Below are positions 17,189 through 25,897 of a DNA stretch of 64,000 bases, piece after piece. The translations under genes were made by a program, and so were the position numbers. Every line of letters starts with the position of its first letter. Position 1 is the first letter of the stretch. The stretch lies in contig JAFDXO010000154.1 of the NCBI GenBank assembly GCA_018267925.1, positions 1 through 64,000 on the forward strand, in the 5' to 3' direction. This DNA comes from Bacteroidota bacterium (GTDB taxonomy: Bacteria; Bacteroidota; Bacteroidia; Chitinophagales; Chitinophagaceae). Below the pieces are notes generated by a model. That model had not been told where the DNA came from. It made no database searches and saw only the letters and a list, made by a program, of their open reading frames with translations.

Positions 17189-18580
17189 ATGAACTGGAGT
17201 ACACTCTTCAGCACGATGCGCACGGGCGACCCTGAAAATAAAATCGCAAATCCTGATCGTGTTCGAACGTCGTTTTTACGAGATTATGATCGTGTTGTTT
17301 TTTCGTCACCATTTCGCAGATTGCAAAACAAAACACAAGTGTTTCCCTTACCCGGAGCGGTGTTTGTACACAATAGGCTTACGCATAGTTTGGAAGTGGC
17401 ATCAGTGGGGCGATCATTAGGAAAGGTTGTTGGAAATGCTTTAGTAGAAATACATGGTTTTAAAGAGGCGCATGTACAAGAGTTTTATCGTCATGAATTG
17501 CAATCCGTAATAGCAACGGCTTGTTTGGCACATGATATAGGCAATCCACCATTTGGGCATTCTGGCGAGGATGCCATTCGTAATTTTTTCAGAGAGCTAT
17601 CCGGCGAGCCCAAAAGTATGTTGTCTGATCATTTATCCGATAATCAATGGAAGGATTTTGTACGATTTGAAGGTAATTCAAATGCTTTGCGTGTTTTAAC
17701 AAATAGTTTTAATGAATTAGATCCCGGTGGTTTTAAACTAACCTACGCAACCTTAGCTTCTATTGTGAAATATCCTTGTCGTTCTACGGAAGGATTTGAT
17801 AAAGCATCCGGCACTATTGCCACCAAAAAGTCCGGTTTTTTTGATAGTGAAGTACAAACGTTTCAACGAATTGCTGCTCATTTAGGGATTGTTCAAAAAG
17901 ACCAAGCAGGGCATGTGTTTGCTCGGCATCCTTTTGTTTATCTAACTGAAGCGGCAGATGATATTTGCTATCGTGTTATAGATTTGGAAGATGCTCATCG
18001 CTTACATATTGTTTCGTTAGAAAAAATAGTAGAACTCTTTCTCCCTTTCTTTGAAAATACGGAAGGGTATATTTCGGCTGAATATTTAAAGAACAAACTT
18101 TCAAAAGTCCGTGATGACAATCAAAAAGTTCAAATAATCAGAGCTGCTTGGATTGGGTTGATGGTTGAAAAATTGTCAAAAGTTTTTCTTCAGAATGAAG
18201 CATCCTTGCTTGCCGGTACTTTGGAAATTGATTTGATGAAATGCTTGCCTGAAAGGGATCAGCGATTAATAGAAGCTATAAATGAATATTCATATCGCTA
18301 TATCTACAACTACCGATCAGTTGTAGAGATTGAAATTGCAGGCTTTAATATTATGGGCGGATTGTTGAAAGAATTTGTTCATGCAGTTTTGAAGCCCGAA
18401 TCCCAACGATCCAGCAAACTTTTACAGATTGTTCCACCACAATTTGTCATTACCAAATCGAAAAAGGAACTTTATAAAGACATTCAATCCGTTGTTGATT
18501 TTATTTCAGGGATGACAGATTTGTATGCCTTAGATCTATACCGAAAAATTACCGGTATCACTATTCCAGAGCTTAGATAA
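17189..18580 (+). CDS. dgt: Deoxyguanosinetriphosphate triphosphohydrolase (dNTPase)
   Basis: A 463-residue HD-domain enzyme that splits dGTP or other dNTPs into deoxynucleoside and tripolyphosphate. The metal site is visible as His66 (RLTHSLEVA), His115-Asp116 (CLAHDIGNPPFGHSGEDA) and a later Asp in YLTEAADDICYRVID. The conserved N-terminus DPENKIANPDRVRTSFLRDYDRV and the FRRLQNKTQVFP stretch are typical of the Dgt family. ATG 17189 fits the family; the TTG 17171 extension adds nothing recognisable. queA follows after 9 nt, so the two genes are probably co-transcribed. It acts in the cytoplasm on nucleotide pools. Confidence 0.95.
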   Translation: MNWSTLFSTMRTGDPENKIANPDRVRTSFLRDYDRVVFSSPFRRLQNKTQVFPLPGAVFVHNRLTHSLEVASVGRSLGKVVGNALVEIHGFKEAHVQEFYRHELQSVIATACLAHDIGNPPFGHSGEDAIRNFFRELSGEPKSMLSDHLSDNQWKDFVRFEGNSNALRVLTNSFNELDPGGFKLTYATLASIVKYPCRSTEGFDKASGTIATKKSGFFDSEVQTFQRIAAHLGIVQKDQAGHVFARHPFVYLTEAADDICYRVIDLEDAHRLHIVSLEKIVELFLPFFENTEGYISAEYLKNKLSKVRDDNQKVQIIRAAWIGLMVEKLSKVFLQNEASLLAGTLEIDLMKCLPERDQRLIEAINEYSYRYIYNYRSVVEIEIAGFNIMGGLLKEFVHAVLKPESQRSSKLLQIVPPQFVITKSKKELYKDIQSVVDFISGMTDLYALDLYRKITGITIPELR

Positions 18581-18589
18581 GATAATTAC

Positions 18590-19819
18590 ATGCACCCAAA
18601 GGAATTGCGAATTGCAGATTTTTTCTACGACCTTCCAACTGATAGAATTGCTGATTATCCTTTGAATGAAAGAGATGCTTCCAAGCTTTTAATTTATAAA
18701 GAAGGTAAAATTTCAGAAAGCCAATATCGAAATATTGCAGATTATATTCCTTCTCAATCTTTAATGGTTTTCAATCAAACGAAGGTTGTGCCGGCTCGCT
18801 TACATTTTCATAAACCAACCGGCGGATTGATAGAGGTTTTTTGCCTTGAACCAAGTAACGAAAATGCTGCTGTTCAATCGGCTATGCTTCAGACCGGTCG
18901 GGTGATCTGGAACTGTTTGGTTGGTGGAGCCGCAAAGTGGAAAGAGAATGTTATACTTTCTACTCAAGTTGATAACCTCCAGATGAATGCAGCCATCGTA
19001 GAACGTTGTAATGGTTTTTTTAAAATCGAATTAAGCTGGAATCAAACAGAAAAATGCTTTGCGGAAGTATTGCAAATTATTGGAAAAATCCCTTTGCCAC
19101 CTTATTTACATAGAAAAGCAGAACAAAGCGATTCGGTACGTTATCAAACCATTTACGCCTCATCGGAAGGTAGCGTAGCTGCGCCCACTGCCGGGTTGCA
19201 TTTTACAGAAGTAATAATGCAAACCTTGAGTCAGAAATATATTCAACCAGCTTTTGTTACACTACATGTAGGTGCCGGAACTTTTGCTCCTGTAAAATCA
19301 GAAACAATGGCAGCTCACCCCATGCACGCTGAATGGATAGATGTTTCTGCCGATTTGGTGAAAAGTCTCATTGAACATTTGGATCAAGGAGTTGTAGCTG
19401 TCGGAACCACTTCACTAAGAACGCTGGAAAGCCTTTACTGGATTGGGTTGAAGCTTCATTCATTCCCGAAAACAGACTTTAGTAAAGTTGCTGTAAGCCA
19501 ATGGGAACCTTATGAACAGAATAAAAAAATTTCGCCTAAAGAGGCTCTGCAAGCTGTTTTAGATTGGTTTTCCAGTCATGAAAAGGAACGATTAATTACT
19601 CGAACACAAATTTTGATAGCACCGAGCTATGAATTTAAAATCGTTAGGGGTTTAGTAACTAATTTTCACCAACCTCAATCAACTTTGTTATTGTTGGTAG
19701 CCGCTTTGATTGGTGATGATTGGAAATCTGTTTATGAATATGCGCTTCAACATGATTTTCGATTTTTAAGCTATGGGGATGGTAGCTTACTTTGGTGCAA
19801 TAGTGCAGTTGGCAAATAG
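18590..19819 (+). CDS. queA: S-adenosylmethionine:tRNA ribosyltransferase-isomerase
   Basis: A 409-residue QueA enzyme. It transfers and isomerises the ribosyl group of SAM onto 7-aminomethyl-7-deazaguanine at tRNA position 34, giving epoxyqueuosine. Family marks are FFYDLPTDRIADYPL near the N-terminus, the LMVFNQTKVVPARL stretch, ASSEGSVAAPTAGLHFT, LHVGAGTFAPVK and the late FHQPQSTLLLLVAAL. It is somewhat longer than the usual 340-360 residues through insertions around residues 85-150. It lies 9 nt behind dgt. Other queuosine genes are not in the window. No terminator is evident after it. Confidence 0.95.
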   Translation: MHPKELRIADFFYDLPTDRIADYPLNERDASKLLIYKEGKISESQYRNIADYIPSQSLMVFNQTKVVPARLHFHKPTGGLIEVFCLEPSNENAAVQSAMLQTGRVIWNCLVGGAAKWKENVILSTQVDNLQMNAAIVERCNGFFKIELSWNQTEKCFAEVLQIIGKIPLPPYLHRKAEQSDSVRYQTIYASSEGSVAAPTAGLHFTEVIMQTLSQKYIQPAFVTLHVGAGTFAPVKSETMAAHPMHAEWIDVSADLVKSLIEHLDQGVVAVGTTSLRTLESLYWIGLKLHSFPKTDFSKVAVSQWEPYEQNKKISPKEALQAVLDWFSSHEKERLITRTQILIAPSYEFKIVRGLVTNFHQPQSTLLLLVAALIGDDWKSVYEYALQHDFRFLSYGDGSLLWCNSAVGK

Positions 19820-19970
19820 ATTATAGTTGCTGAATTTTCTCTTGTAGGGTGTGCAACATAGTTCGGTCAATTACTTTTTATTTTTTGGAGAACATAGAAA
19901 CTAAAGGCAATTTATTGTTCGATTATAGGTAGGGTTCATCCCTATTCTGAGCAAGATTATAACAATTGGT

Positions 19971-21908
19971 ATGAATCGTTATGACTACTTGTTTATTTTG
20001 TTCTTAGTGAAATGGTTTCATCTATATCGCTTGATTAGCTTAATGGGGGTTTTCTTCTTCCTCTTTTCTGCGTGCCAAAAAGGTCATCAGTCGGAACAAA
20101 ACCAATCGAAGGTAGCAACTTCAGAAAGCTACTATTCTATGGCAGAACAGTTTGAAAAAAGAAATCAGTACGATAGTGCCTTACTATATTACCACAAAGT
20201 CATCAATATCAGTGGTGCTTTGAAAAGCAAGAATATTCGTGGACAAGGCTTTTCTGGAATTGCAGATATTTACAATACTCTGGGTAAATGTGACAGTGCC
20301 AAGCATTATGCTATGCTTGCGGTTGAAAATCTGAATAAACAAGGGCTTCACAATGATGCCTATTTTCTCGCTGCTACCATTCAGTTGCATTGCTATTTGC
20401 TAATGGGCGATTATAGTTCGATAATTCAAGCGGGGCTTATCTATCTCGACCAGGCAAAGGGGGCAAATGATACGGGAAATATTGTTCGTGTGAGTAACGC
20501 TTTAAGTGAAGCATACTTTGCTATTTCTCATTTTGAAAGGGCAATTGAGCTGAGACAAAAGGCTGTGGACTTATTGATGAATGCCCGTGATAAAAGTTTA
20601 CTAAAAGACATTTATACTCAATTAGCGGTAGCCTACAATGAAAATGAACAGTATGATAGTGCTGTTCAAGCATGTTATCATTCTCTTCGTTGTTCTAATC
20701 GAGAATTGTCTGACGATGCCTATACTTATGATTTTCTTGCAGATGCCTATCTGGGTCTTAGAAAAAATGATTCTGCCCTTCGTTATCTTGCTTTGTCAAA
20801 GCAAGCCACAGAGCAAATTGGAGATCCGGTCAATTTGCTGAATGTGCTAAGTACCTATACGGTTTACTACAACTCTAACAAGCAATATCAAAATGCAATC
20901 AGTACTATAGATTCTGCTTTGTTTATTTCTAATAAAAACGGAATTGTTGCACTTCTTCCGGCATTTTGGAAAATGAGAGCAGAGGCTTTTGAAGGGATGA
21001 AGGATTATCGAAATGCCCTTTATGCAGAACGAATTGCGGACAGTTTAAACAATCACAACAGTGGCGAAGTGACACAGCAACAAATGGTTGAATTAGACAA
21101 AAAATATCAAGCAGCACAGCGAGAAAGCAAAATCCGACACTTGACTCGCGAGTCAATGCTCAATAGAAGATTAGTACAATCAGTAGCAGTTGCCCTTGCA
21201 ATCACAGTTTTGTTTTTGGGAATATCTATATGGCAGTTTTATCGTCAACGAAAGGCAAAGAAAGTAATTAGCCGACAAGCAGAAAAGGTGCAGTTTTTGA
21301 TGAAGGAAATTCACCACCGAGTAAAAAATAATTTGCAAGTAGTGAGCAGCTTGATTAACCTACAACTGAGGTCAGTACAAGATCCTATTGTGCATGATAT
21401 ATTAGTTGATACACAAACCCGAATTCAAAGTATTGGACTAATACACCAACGCCTATATCAAACCGAAGAAATAGAGCAAGTAAACTTACAACTATACTTG
21501 GCACAATTACTGGAAACGTTGAAAGTAGTGTATCAAAGCTCGGAAAGGAAGGCGAAATTTTTGTTGTCAATACCCGAATTGTTACTGGATTTAGACACTG
21601 CAATACCGTTGGCCTTAGTACTTACGGAATTAGTGAGTAATTCATTTAAACATGCAAAAATTGAAAGTGGAAACCCCATTGAAATATCCATTTCAATTCA
21701 TAAAATTAATGATGCTTATCAATTGGACTATGGAGATAATGGCAAACCAATTACTCAAAAGAAAAGTGAAAATGAAACATCGGTCGGATTGACCATTGTA
21801 AAATTGATGACTAAGCAAATGTCCGGTAAATTTGTTCACCTCGACCCTACAAGGGCCATCTACCAGCTTAGTTTTAAATTAAAAGAACAAAGAAAAAGAA
21901 AAGAGTGA
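19971..21908 (+). CDS. TPR-containing sensor histidine kinase (HisKA_2 family)
   Basis: A 645-residue kinase. The N-terminus is hydrophobic and ends in a lipobox-like FLFSAC (Cys near 35), so export or lipidation is likely. TPR-type repeats fill about residues 50-370, followed by a membrane span (about 400-422) and a cytoplasmic kinase: HisKA_2 motif EIHHRVKNNLQVVSSL with His448/His449, then an HATPase domain with an N box (ELVSNSFKHAK) and a G box (SVGLTIVKLM). The sensing TPRs should face the periplasm. The LytTR response regulator starts 19 nt downstream and is the obvious partner. The stimulus is unknown. A shorter start at the internal Met in LISLMGVFF is possible. Confidence 0.9.
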   Translation: MNRYDYLFILFLVKWFHLYRLISLMGVFFFLFSACQKGHQSEQNQSKVATSESYYSMAEQFEKRNQYDSALLYYHKVINISGALKSKNIRGQGFSGIADIYNTLGKCDSAKHYAMLAVENLNKQGLHNDAYFLAATIQLHCYLLMGDYSSIIQAGLIYLDQAKGANDTGNIVRVSNALSEAYFAISHFERAIELRQKAVDLLMNARDKSLLKDIYTQLAVAYNENEQYDSAVQACYHSLRCSNRELSDDAYTYDFLADAYLGLRKNDSALRYLALSKQATEQIGDPVNLLNVLSTYTVYYNSNKQYQNAISTIDSALFISNKNGIVALLPAFWKMRAEAFEGMKDYRNALYAERIADSLNNHNSGEVTQQQMVELDKKYQAAQRESKIRHLTRESMLNRRLVQSVAVALAITVLFLGISIWQFYRQRKAKKVISRQAEKVQFLMKEIHHRVKNNLQVVSSLINLQLRSVQDPIVHDILVDTQTRIQSIGLIHQRLYQTEEIEQVNLQLYLAQLLETLKVVYQSSERKAKFLLSIPELLLDLDTAIPLALVLTELVSNSFKHAKIESGNPIEISISIHKINDAYQLDYGDNGKPITQKKSENETSVGLTIVKLMTKQMSGKFVHLDPTRAIYQLSFKLKEQRKRKE

Positions 21909-21927
21909 TTCTGTATTTTTACGTAAG

Positions 21928-22650
21928 ATGAAAACATTGATTGTTGAAGATGAATTGTTGATAGCTGCCGATATCGAAGCATTGGTTTCCTCTTTTGGCT
22001 ATGGACCTTCCGTCTTGGCATCTTCCTATACCGAAGCATTATATTTTCTACAAACTGAAAATATTGATTTTGCTATTCTGGATATTCAATTAAGTGGACA
22101 TAAATCAGGAATTGATGTGGCGATTGAACTTAAAAATCAACACAAGATTCCCTTTGTATTTTTAAGTAGTTATGAAGATTTTGCCACCATAAATAAGGCA
22201 CTGGAAACTGCGCCCAATGCCTATCTTCAAAAACCTTTCAGTAAAGTAACTTTATATGCCGCCATGCAGTTGGCTATTGCAAATTATGGCAAAATACACC
22301 ACAAAAACACTATGGATGATGAGGGTGTGGCGGTGAAGAATATTCTATTTATCAAAGAAAAAAGCGGCTATATCAAATTGCCTATGAAAGATGTTCACTT
22401 TGTGAAAAGCGATGGCAACTATATGGAATTTCATACCGCCGATCGAAAGCATCTGATTAGAGAATCTCAAAAAAATTTGCTTCAACAATTACCCGATTAT
22501 TTTTTAAAAGTTAGCAAGTCTTTTATTGTGAATCTTGAGGAGATCGCATCGCTTCATCAACAAATAATTCGATTGCACTCCGGCAAAGAAATTCCCTTTG
22601 CTCCAGCATATAAAGCCCAATTGGTGGCACGCTTGCCGATTCAATCTTAG
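21928..22650 (+). CDS. LytTR family response regulator
   Basis: A 240-residue regulator with a receiver domain (1-120; phosphoacceptor Asp52 in FAILDIQLSG, acidic pair ED at 8-9, conserved Lys in LQKPFS) and a C-terminal LytTR DNA-binding domain (about 135-240; FVKSDGNYMEFHT, RESQKNLLQQLPDYFLKVSKSFIVNL split here for reading). It is the partner of the TPR histidine kinase 19 nt upstream, on the same transcript. LytTR regulators bind direct repeats upstream of target genes; the T9SS protein gene 105 nt downstream is a natural candidate target, but no repeat was identified. Confidence 0.93.
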   Translation: MKTLIVEDELLIAADIEALVSSFGYGPSVLASSYTEALYFLQTENIDFAILDIQLSGHKSGIDVAIELKNQHKIPFVFLSSYEDFATINKALETAPNAYLQKPFSKVTLYAAMQLAIANYGKIHHKNTMDDEGVAVKNILFIKEKSGYIKLPMKDVHFVKSDGNYMEFHTADRKHLIRESQKNLLQQLPDYFLKVSKSFIVNLEEIASLHQQIIRLHSGKEIPFAPAYKAQLVARLPIQS

Positions 22651-22755
22651 ATTTTTTTTGGGGTTTATAACAGAAATTCCCTACTTCCTCCCAATTCTCA
22701 TACAGCCGATGTATCGCAAGGATATTTTCGTTGTGAAATCTAAAAACTTCTCTTT

Positions 22756-23940
22756 ATGCGATTTAAACTTTCTTTATTGGCACTAATGATTGGTGTATCT
22801 GCATCGGCGCAGATTACAATAAACCAATCTAATTATTCTGCTTGGACTCCTCGTACAGATACTGCCTTTCGTTTAGACTCTACGGTGCCTTATCCCGTGT
22901 TGACTCCGGGAACAAATGCACAATGGGATCTTTCTACAGCCACGTACAATACTTCCTATATTTGGTTGTACTATCGTCGTCCGGCATCTTCTGCTATTTT
23001 TACTTCTGCGACGTATGCAGATAGTTTGTTTTATACAATTAATAGCAATCTTAAATATGCCTCAAATCTGATGGGCGGCATCACTGCTAATGGTGTACAA
23101 TATTTTGGTGAACAAGTTGGAAGACAGGCTATCCCCTTAGTATCGCTTACCGGCGGCATGAACGACAGTCTTGTGTTTCTGGGTCAAAATTCGACCTATT
23201 CTAATGCTTTTAATAAACTGAAATTCCCGGCTACTATGGGAAGCAATTGGAGTTCCAACTATAATTTTACTACGAATTTCACCATGTCAATAGCTGCCTA
23301 TGGTATGAATAACACACCTTGCCAAAGAAAAACTTTTGTTACTGAAAAAGATACAGTTGTAGGCTGGGGTAAAATGCGGGTACTAAATAGAGTTGGAGCA
23401 ACAACAGGATATACAAACGTACTGATGGTAAAAACTATTTGGCAACAATCAGACAGTTTCTTTGTGGGTGGAGCACCCGCTTCTACTGCTTTGCTTACTG
23501 CTTTTGGGTTGACACAAGGACAGATTAATAACCAATATCAATATAACTTTTTCCGTGCCGGTGAAGTGTTGCCACTCATGAGTGCTGATTACAAAGACAA
23601 TACTTTCTCAAACACCAAGGTTAAGAACATGTCTATTCATGAAGACCGCTTACTTTTGGGTACCGGCATCAATGATATACATGCTGATAAGGGCATTGTT
23701 GCCTATCCTAATCCAATCACAAACGGAGTTGTAAATCTAAGTATCAAGGATAGAAGCATAAATTCGTTTGACTATGCAATCATCAATATGAATGGACAAG
23801 TGGTTAGTCGGGGACAGTCCATTTCAAACAATGGTGTTGCTCAATTAAATTGTGAAGCACTCCGCGTTTCCGGTATTTACTATGTGCAACTGTATAACAA
23901 TAATGGTCAAATTGCCACATTGCCGATTGACGTAAAATAA
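22756..23940 (+). CDS. T9SS type A sorting domain protein
   Basis: A 394-residue secreted protein with a signal peptide (MRFKLSLLALMIGVSASAQ). The C-terminal type A sorting domain of about 75 residues has YPNPITNGVVNLSI, INMNGQVVSRG and VSGIYYVQLYNNNGQI. The middle (residues 20-310) is beta-rich and Thr/Ser/Tyr-rich, with no enzymatic motif that I recognise. It should cross the inner membrane by Sec and the outer membrane by the type IX system, then be cleaved and attached to the surface or released. It follows the TPR kinase/LytTR pair and ends at a clear intrinsic terminator. Function unknown. Confidence 0.85.
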   Translation: MRFKLSLLALMIGVSASAQITINQSNYSAWTPRTDTAFRLDSTVPYPVLTPGTNAQWDLSTATYNTSYIWLYYRRPASSAIFTSATYADSLFYTINSNLKYASNLMGGITANGVQYFGEQVGRQAIPLVSLTGGMNDSLVFLGQNSTYSNAFNKLKFPATMGSNWSSNYNFTTNFTMSIAAYGMNNTPCQRKTFVTEKDTVVGWGKMRVLNRVGATTGYTNVLMVKTIWQQSDSFFVGGAPASTALLTAFGLTQGQINNQYQYNFFRAGEVLPLMSADYKDNTFSNTKVKNMSIHEDRLLLGTGINDIHADKGIVAYPNPITNGVVNLSIKDRSINSFDYAIINMNGQVVSRGQSISNNGVAQLNCEALRVSGIYYVQLYNNNGQIATLPIDVK

Positions 23941-23967
23941 TATCGCATACCCCTTAGTAGAAAAAAT

Positions 23968-23995
23968 CGCTCTCTTTATGGAGGGCGTTTTTTTT
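23968..23995 (+). terminator. Intrinsic terminator after the T9SS protein gene
   Basis: Stem CGCTCTC (23968-23974) pairs with GAGGGCG (23981-23987) with one G-U pair, a 6-nt loop, then eight Ts. It lies 27 nt after the stop codon. Confidence 0.8.
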
Positions 23996-24034
23996 ATTTT
24001 AGAAAATGAATGTCTCTAGGATATCAAATACTAA

Positions 24035-24067
24035 AAAAGCTACGCAAAATTTATTTACGTAGCTTTT
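24035..24067 (-). terminator. Bidirectional-looking terminator after the OmpR-type regulator
   Basis: Perfect 10-bp arms AAAAGCTACG (24035-24044) and CGTAGCTTTT (24058-24067) enclose a 13-nt loop. On the minus strand the stem is followed by Ts. It sits 20 nt beyond the stop of the regulator at 24087. Confidence 0.75.
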
Positions 24068-24086
24068 AAAAGGTATTGAAAAAGAC

Positions 24087-24791
24087 TTATTCGGCAGGTG
24101 CTACTAAGCGGAATCCATTTCCATGAATATTTACAATCTCTACACTGCTATCTTCTTTCAGATATTTTCTAAGCTTGGCAATATAGACATCCATGCTGCG
24201 ACCGTTGAAATAAGTATCACTACCCCAAATTCTTTTTAGAGCAGCTTCACGTGGCAATAAATCATTGATATATTCTGCCAACATCGTGAGCAACTCATTT
24301 TCTTTTGGCGACAAGGTTTGTGAACTACCATCAATTGACAATATTCTCAACTTACTATTGAAGTGATAGCGACCAATCTGGAACTCGACTTGTGCGTGTT
24401 GCTTTTCTTGCAACTCTTGATTTCTTTTTAAAACAGCCTTTATTTTTTGTAACAAAATTTCGCTGTCAAAAGGTTTGGTGATGTAATCATCCGCCCCCAA
24501 TTTATAGCCACTTAAAATATCCTCTTTCATGCTTTTGGCAGAGAGAAAAAACAAAGGCATGTCGGGATCTACATTGCGAATTTCTTCTGCTAAAGTAAAT
24601 CCATCCATGTTGGGCATCATTACGTCTAAAAGACAAATGTCGAATTTCTCTCGACGGAATGCTGCTAAGCCTAAGATGCCATCTCTTGCTAATTCTACAA
24701 CGAAATCATTGAGTTCAAGATAGTTTTTGAGTACTTGTCCAAAGTTGGTATCGTCTTCAACAAGGAGTACTTTGAATTTTTCCTTTTCCAT
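24087..24791 (-). CDS. OmpR/PhoB family response regulator (RprY-like)
   Basis: A 234-residue regulator: receiver domain (residues 5-120; phosphoacceptor Asp56 in CLLDVMMPNMDG, LSAKSMKEDILSGYKLGADDYITKPF) and a winged-helix DNA-binding domain (about 135-232; LSPKENELLTMLAEY, GRSMDVYIAKLRKYL, IHGNGFRLV). It closely resembles the Bacteroidota RprY group. No kinase gene is adjacent, so it is an orphan in this window. A perfect TATATTTG box precedes it at 24814-24821, and a strong hairpin follows. Targets are unknown; a link to the neighbouring T9SS genes is not shown. Confidence 0.93.
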   Translation of the reverse strand: MEKEKFKVLLVEDDTNFGQVLKNYLELNDFVVELARDGILGLAAFRREKFDICLLDVMMPNMDGFTLAEEIRNVDPDMPLFFLSAKSMKEDILSGYKLGADDYITKPFDSEILLQKIKAVLKRNQELQEKQHAQVEFQIGRYHFNSKLRILSIDGSSQTLSPKENELLTMLAEYINDLLPREAALKRIWGSDTYFNGRSMDVYIAKLRKYLKEDSSVEIVNIHGNGFRLVAPAE

Positions 24792-24813
24792 ACGGATATT
24801 GAAATGTTATGGT

Positions 24814-24821
24814 CAAATATA
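24814..24821 (-). promoter_or_regulatory. Bacteroidota -7 box (TATATTTG) for the OmpR-type regulator
   Basis: A perfect TAnnTTTG on the minus strand, 22 nt before the ATG at 24791 and inside the short gap after the PorP/SprF gene. Confidence 0.6.
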
Positions 24822-24855
24822 TTACTTACAAATTCTGTACCAGAAGAAAGCTTTG

Positions 24856-25881
24856 TTAAAAGCGCGGGCAATTCAGTGTTCGCCTCATGCCTGAATTTTG
24901 ATTATAAAGTCCGGTATATATAATGCTTAGCTCAAAAGCCCCCCTTCCCTTGTTGGCATTACTTAGAGTAGAAATAGTGAAATCATAGCTGGAAATCAAT
25001 TTTACTTTCCCATATTGCAGCCCTCCAACGCCAACAATAGCTTCATTCCAACGGTGAAATGCACCAAGAATTAAAGCAGAAGCAGTTTGTTGATTATTCG
25101 ATAAGGAAACCTCAAAAAGAGTTCCATATAACAGTTCTGATGCGTCTTTTTGACGGGTATAGTATATGGACGGATTTAAGGTGACGGAGGTACTGAGCTT
25201 TACTAAGAGATCTATATTGACTGTGGGGCGCATACCAAGCCGATTTTCCTGCCCATAAAAGCTTTCTTTGGGTTGGGTAAGATGAGCCATGCCAACCCCA
25301 ATTTTCAAATAGGTATTTTCATTCGGAAAATAAGCGAAATTTACGCCCGCTCCTACATCAAACAAACTGGTGCGAGCTATATTCCCTTGTTCACCACTGG
25401 TTTTTGCTGGGTCAAAGTGAAAACCATCCCATTGTTTATCAAAAGTGAGTTTGCTATAATCAACCGTTCGTTGAATATTGGCAGCACTGCCACCGACTGA
25501 AATCATGGCACTCTGACCCATCTGAATGTGGTAGGCGATGCTTATTTCTGCTCGAGATAGCGATAAGTTGCCATCGCCTGCCTTGTCATTCCAAAAAGAC
25601 AATCCGACACCTAACCAGTTGGTTTGATTTCTATTTCTTAAAGCCTGCATATCGGCATAAGCAGAAAACGTTCGATAGGGAACCGGAACTGCAGCCCATT
25701 GATTTCTATAATTGACCCCTATACGATAATCATTTTCGGACATCAAAGCCGTATTGGCAGGGTTTAACAGTAAAGGAGCATTGTAAAACTGAGAAAAGTG
25801 CATCCCTTGTGCTGCTGCCTTTTGAATGGAAAAAGGAATACCCCATATAAAAAGTATCAGCGTTGTAATAAATCTTTTCAT
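24856..25881 (-). CDS. PorP/SprF family type IX secretion outer-membrane protein
   Basis: A 341-residue protein with a signal peptide ending at AAAQ and the family opening GMHFSQFYNAPLLLNPANTALM. The rest is a beta-barrel pattern with alternating aromatic strands (YRIGVNYRNQWAAVPVPY, LGVGLSFWNDKAGDG) up to the C-terminal Phe. PorP/SprF proteins sit in the outer membrane and help export or anchor one particular type B T9SS cargo. That cargo is the 1194-residue PKD protein encoded 16 nt upstream on the same strand, so the two form a cargo/partner unit. The final Phe agrees with insertion by the BAM complex. Confidence 0.9.
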   Translation of the reverse strand: MKRFITTLILFIWGIPFSIQKAAAQGMHFSQFYNAPLLLNPANTALMSENDYRIGVNYRNQWAAVPVPYRTFSAYADMQALRNRNQTNWLGVGLSFWNDKAGDGNLSLSRAEISIAYHIQMGQSAMISVGGSAANIQRTVDYSKLTFDKQWDGFHFDPAKTSGEQGNIARTSLFDVGAGVNFAYFPNENTYLKIGVGMAHLTQPKESFYGQENRLGMRPTVNIDLLVKLSTSVTLNPSIYYTRQKDASELLYGTLFEVSLSNNQQTASALILGAFHRWNEAIVGVGGLQYGKVKLISSYDFTISTLSNANKGRGAFELSIIYTGLYNQNSGMRRTLNCPRF

Positions 25882-25897
25882 CCGAGTGCTAATTAAG

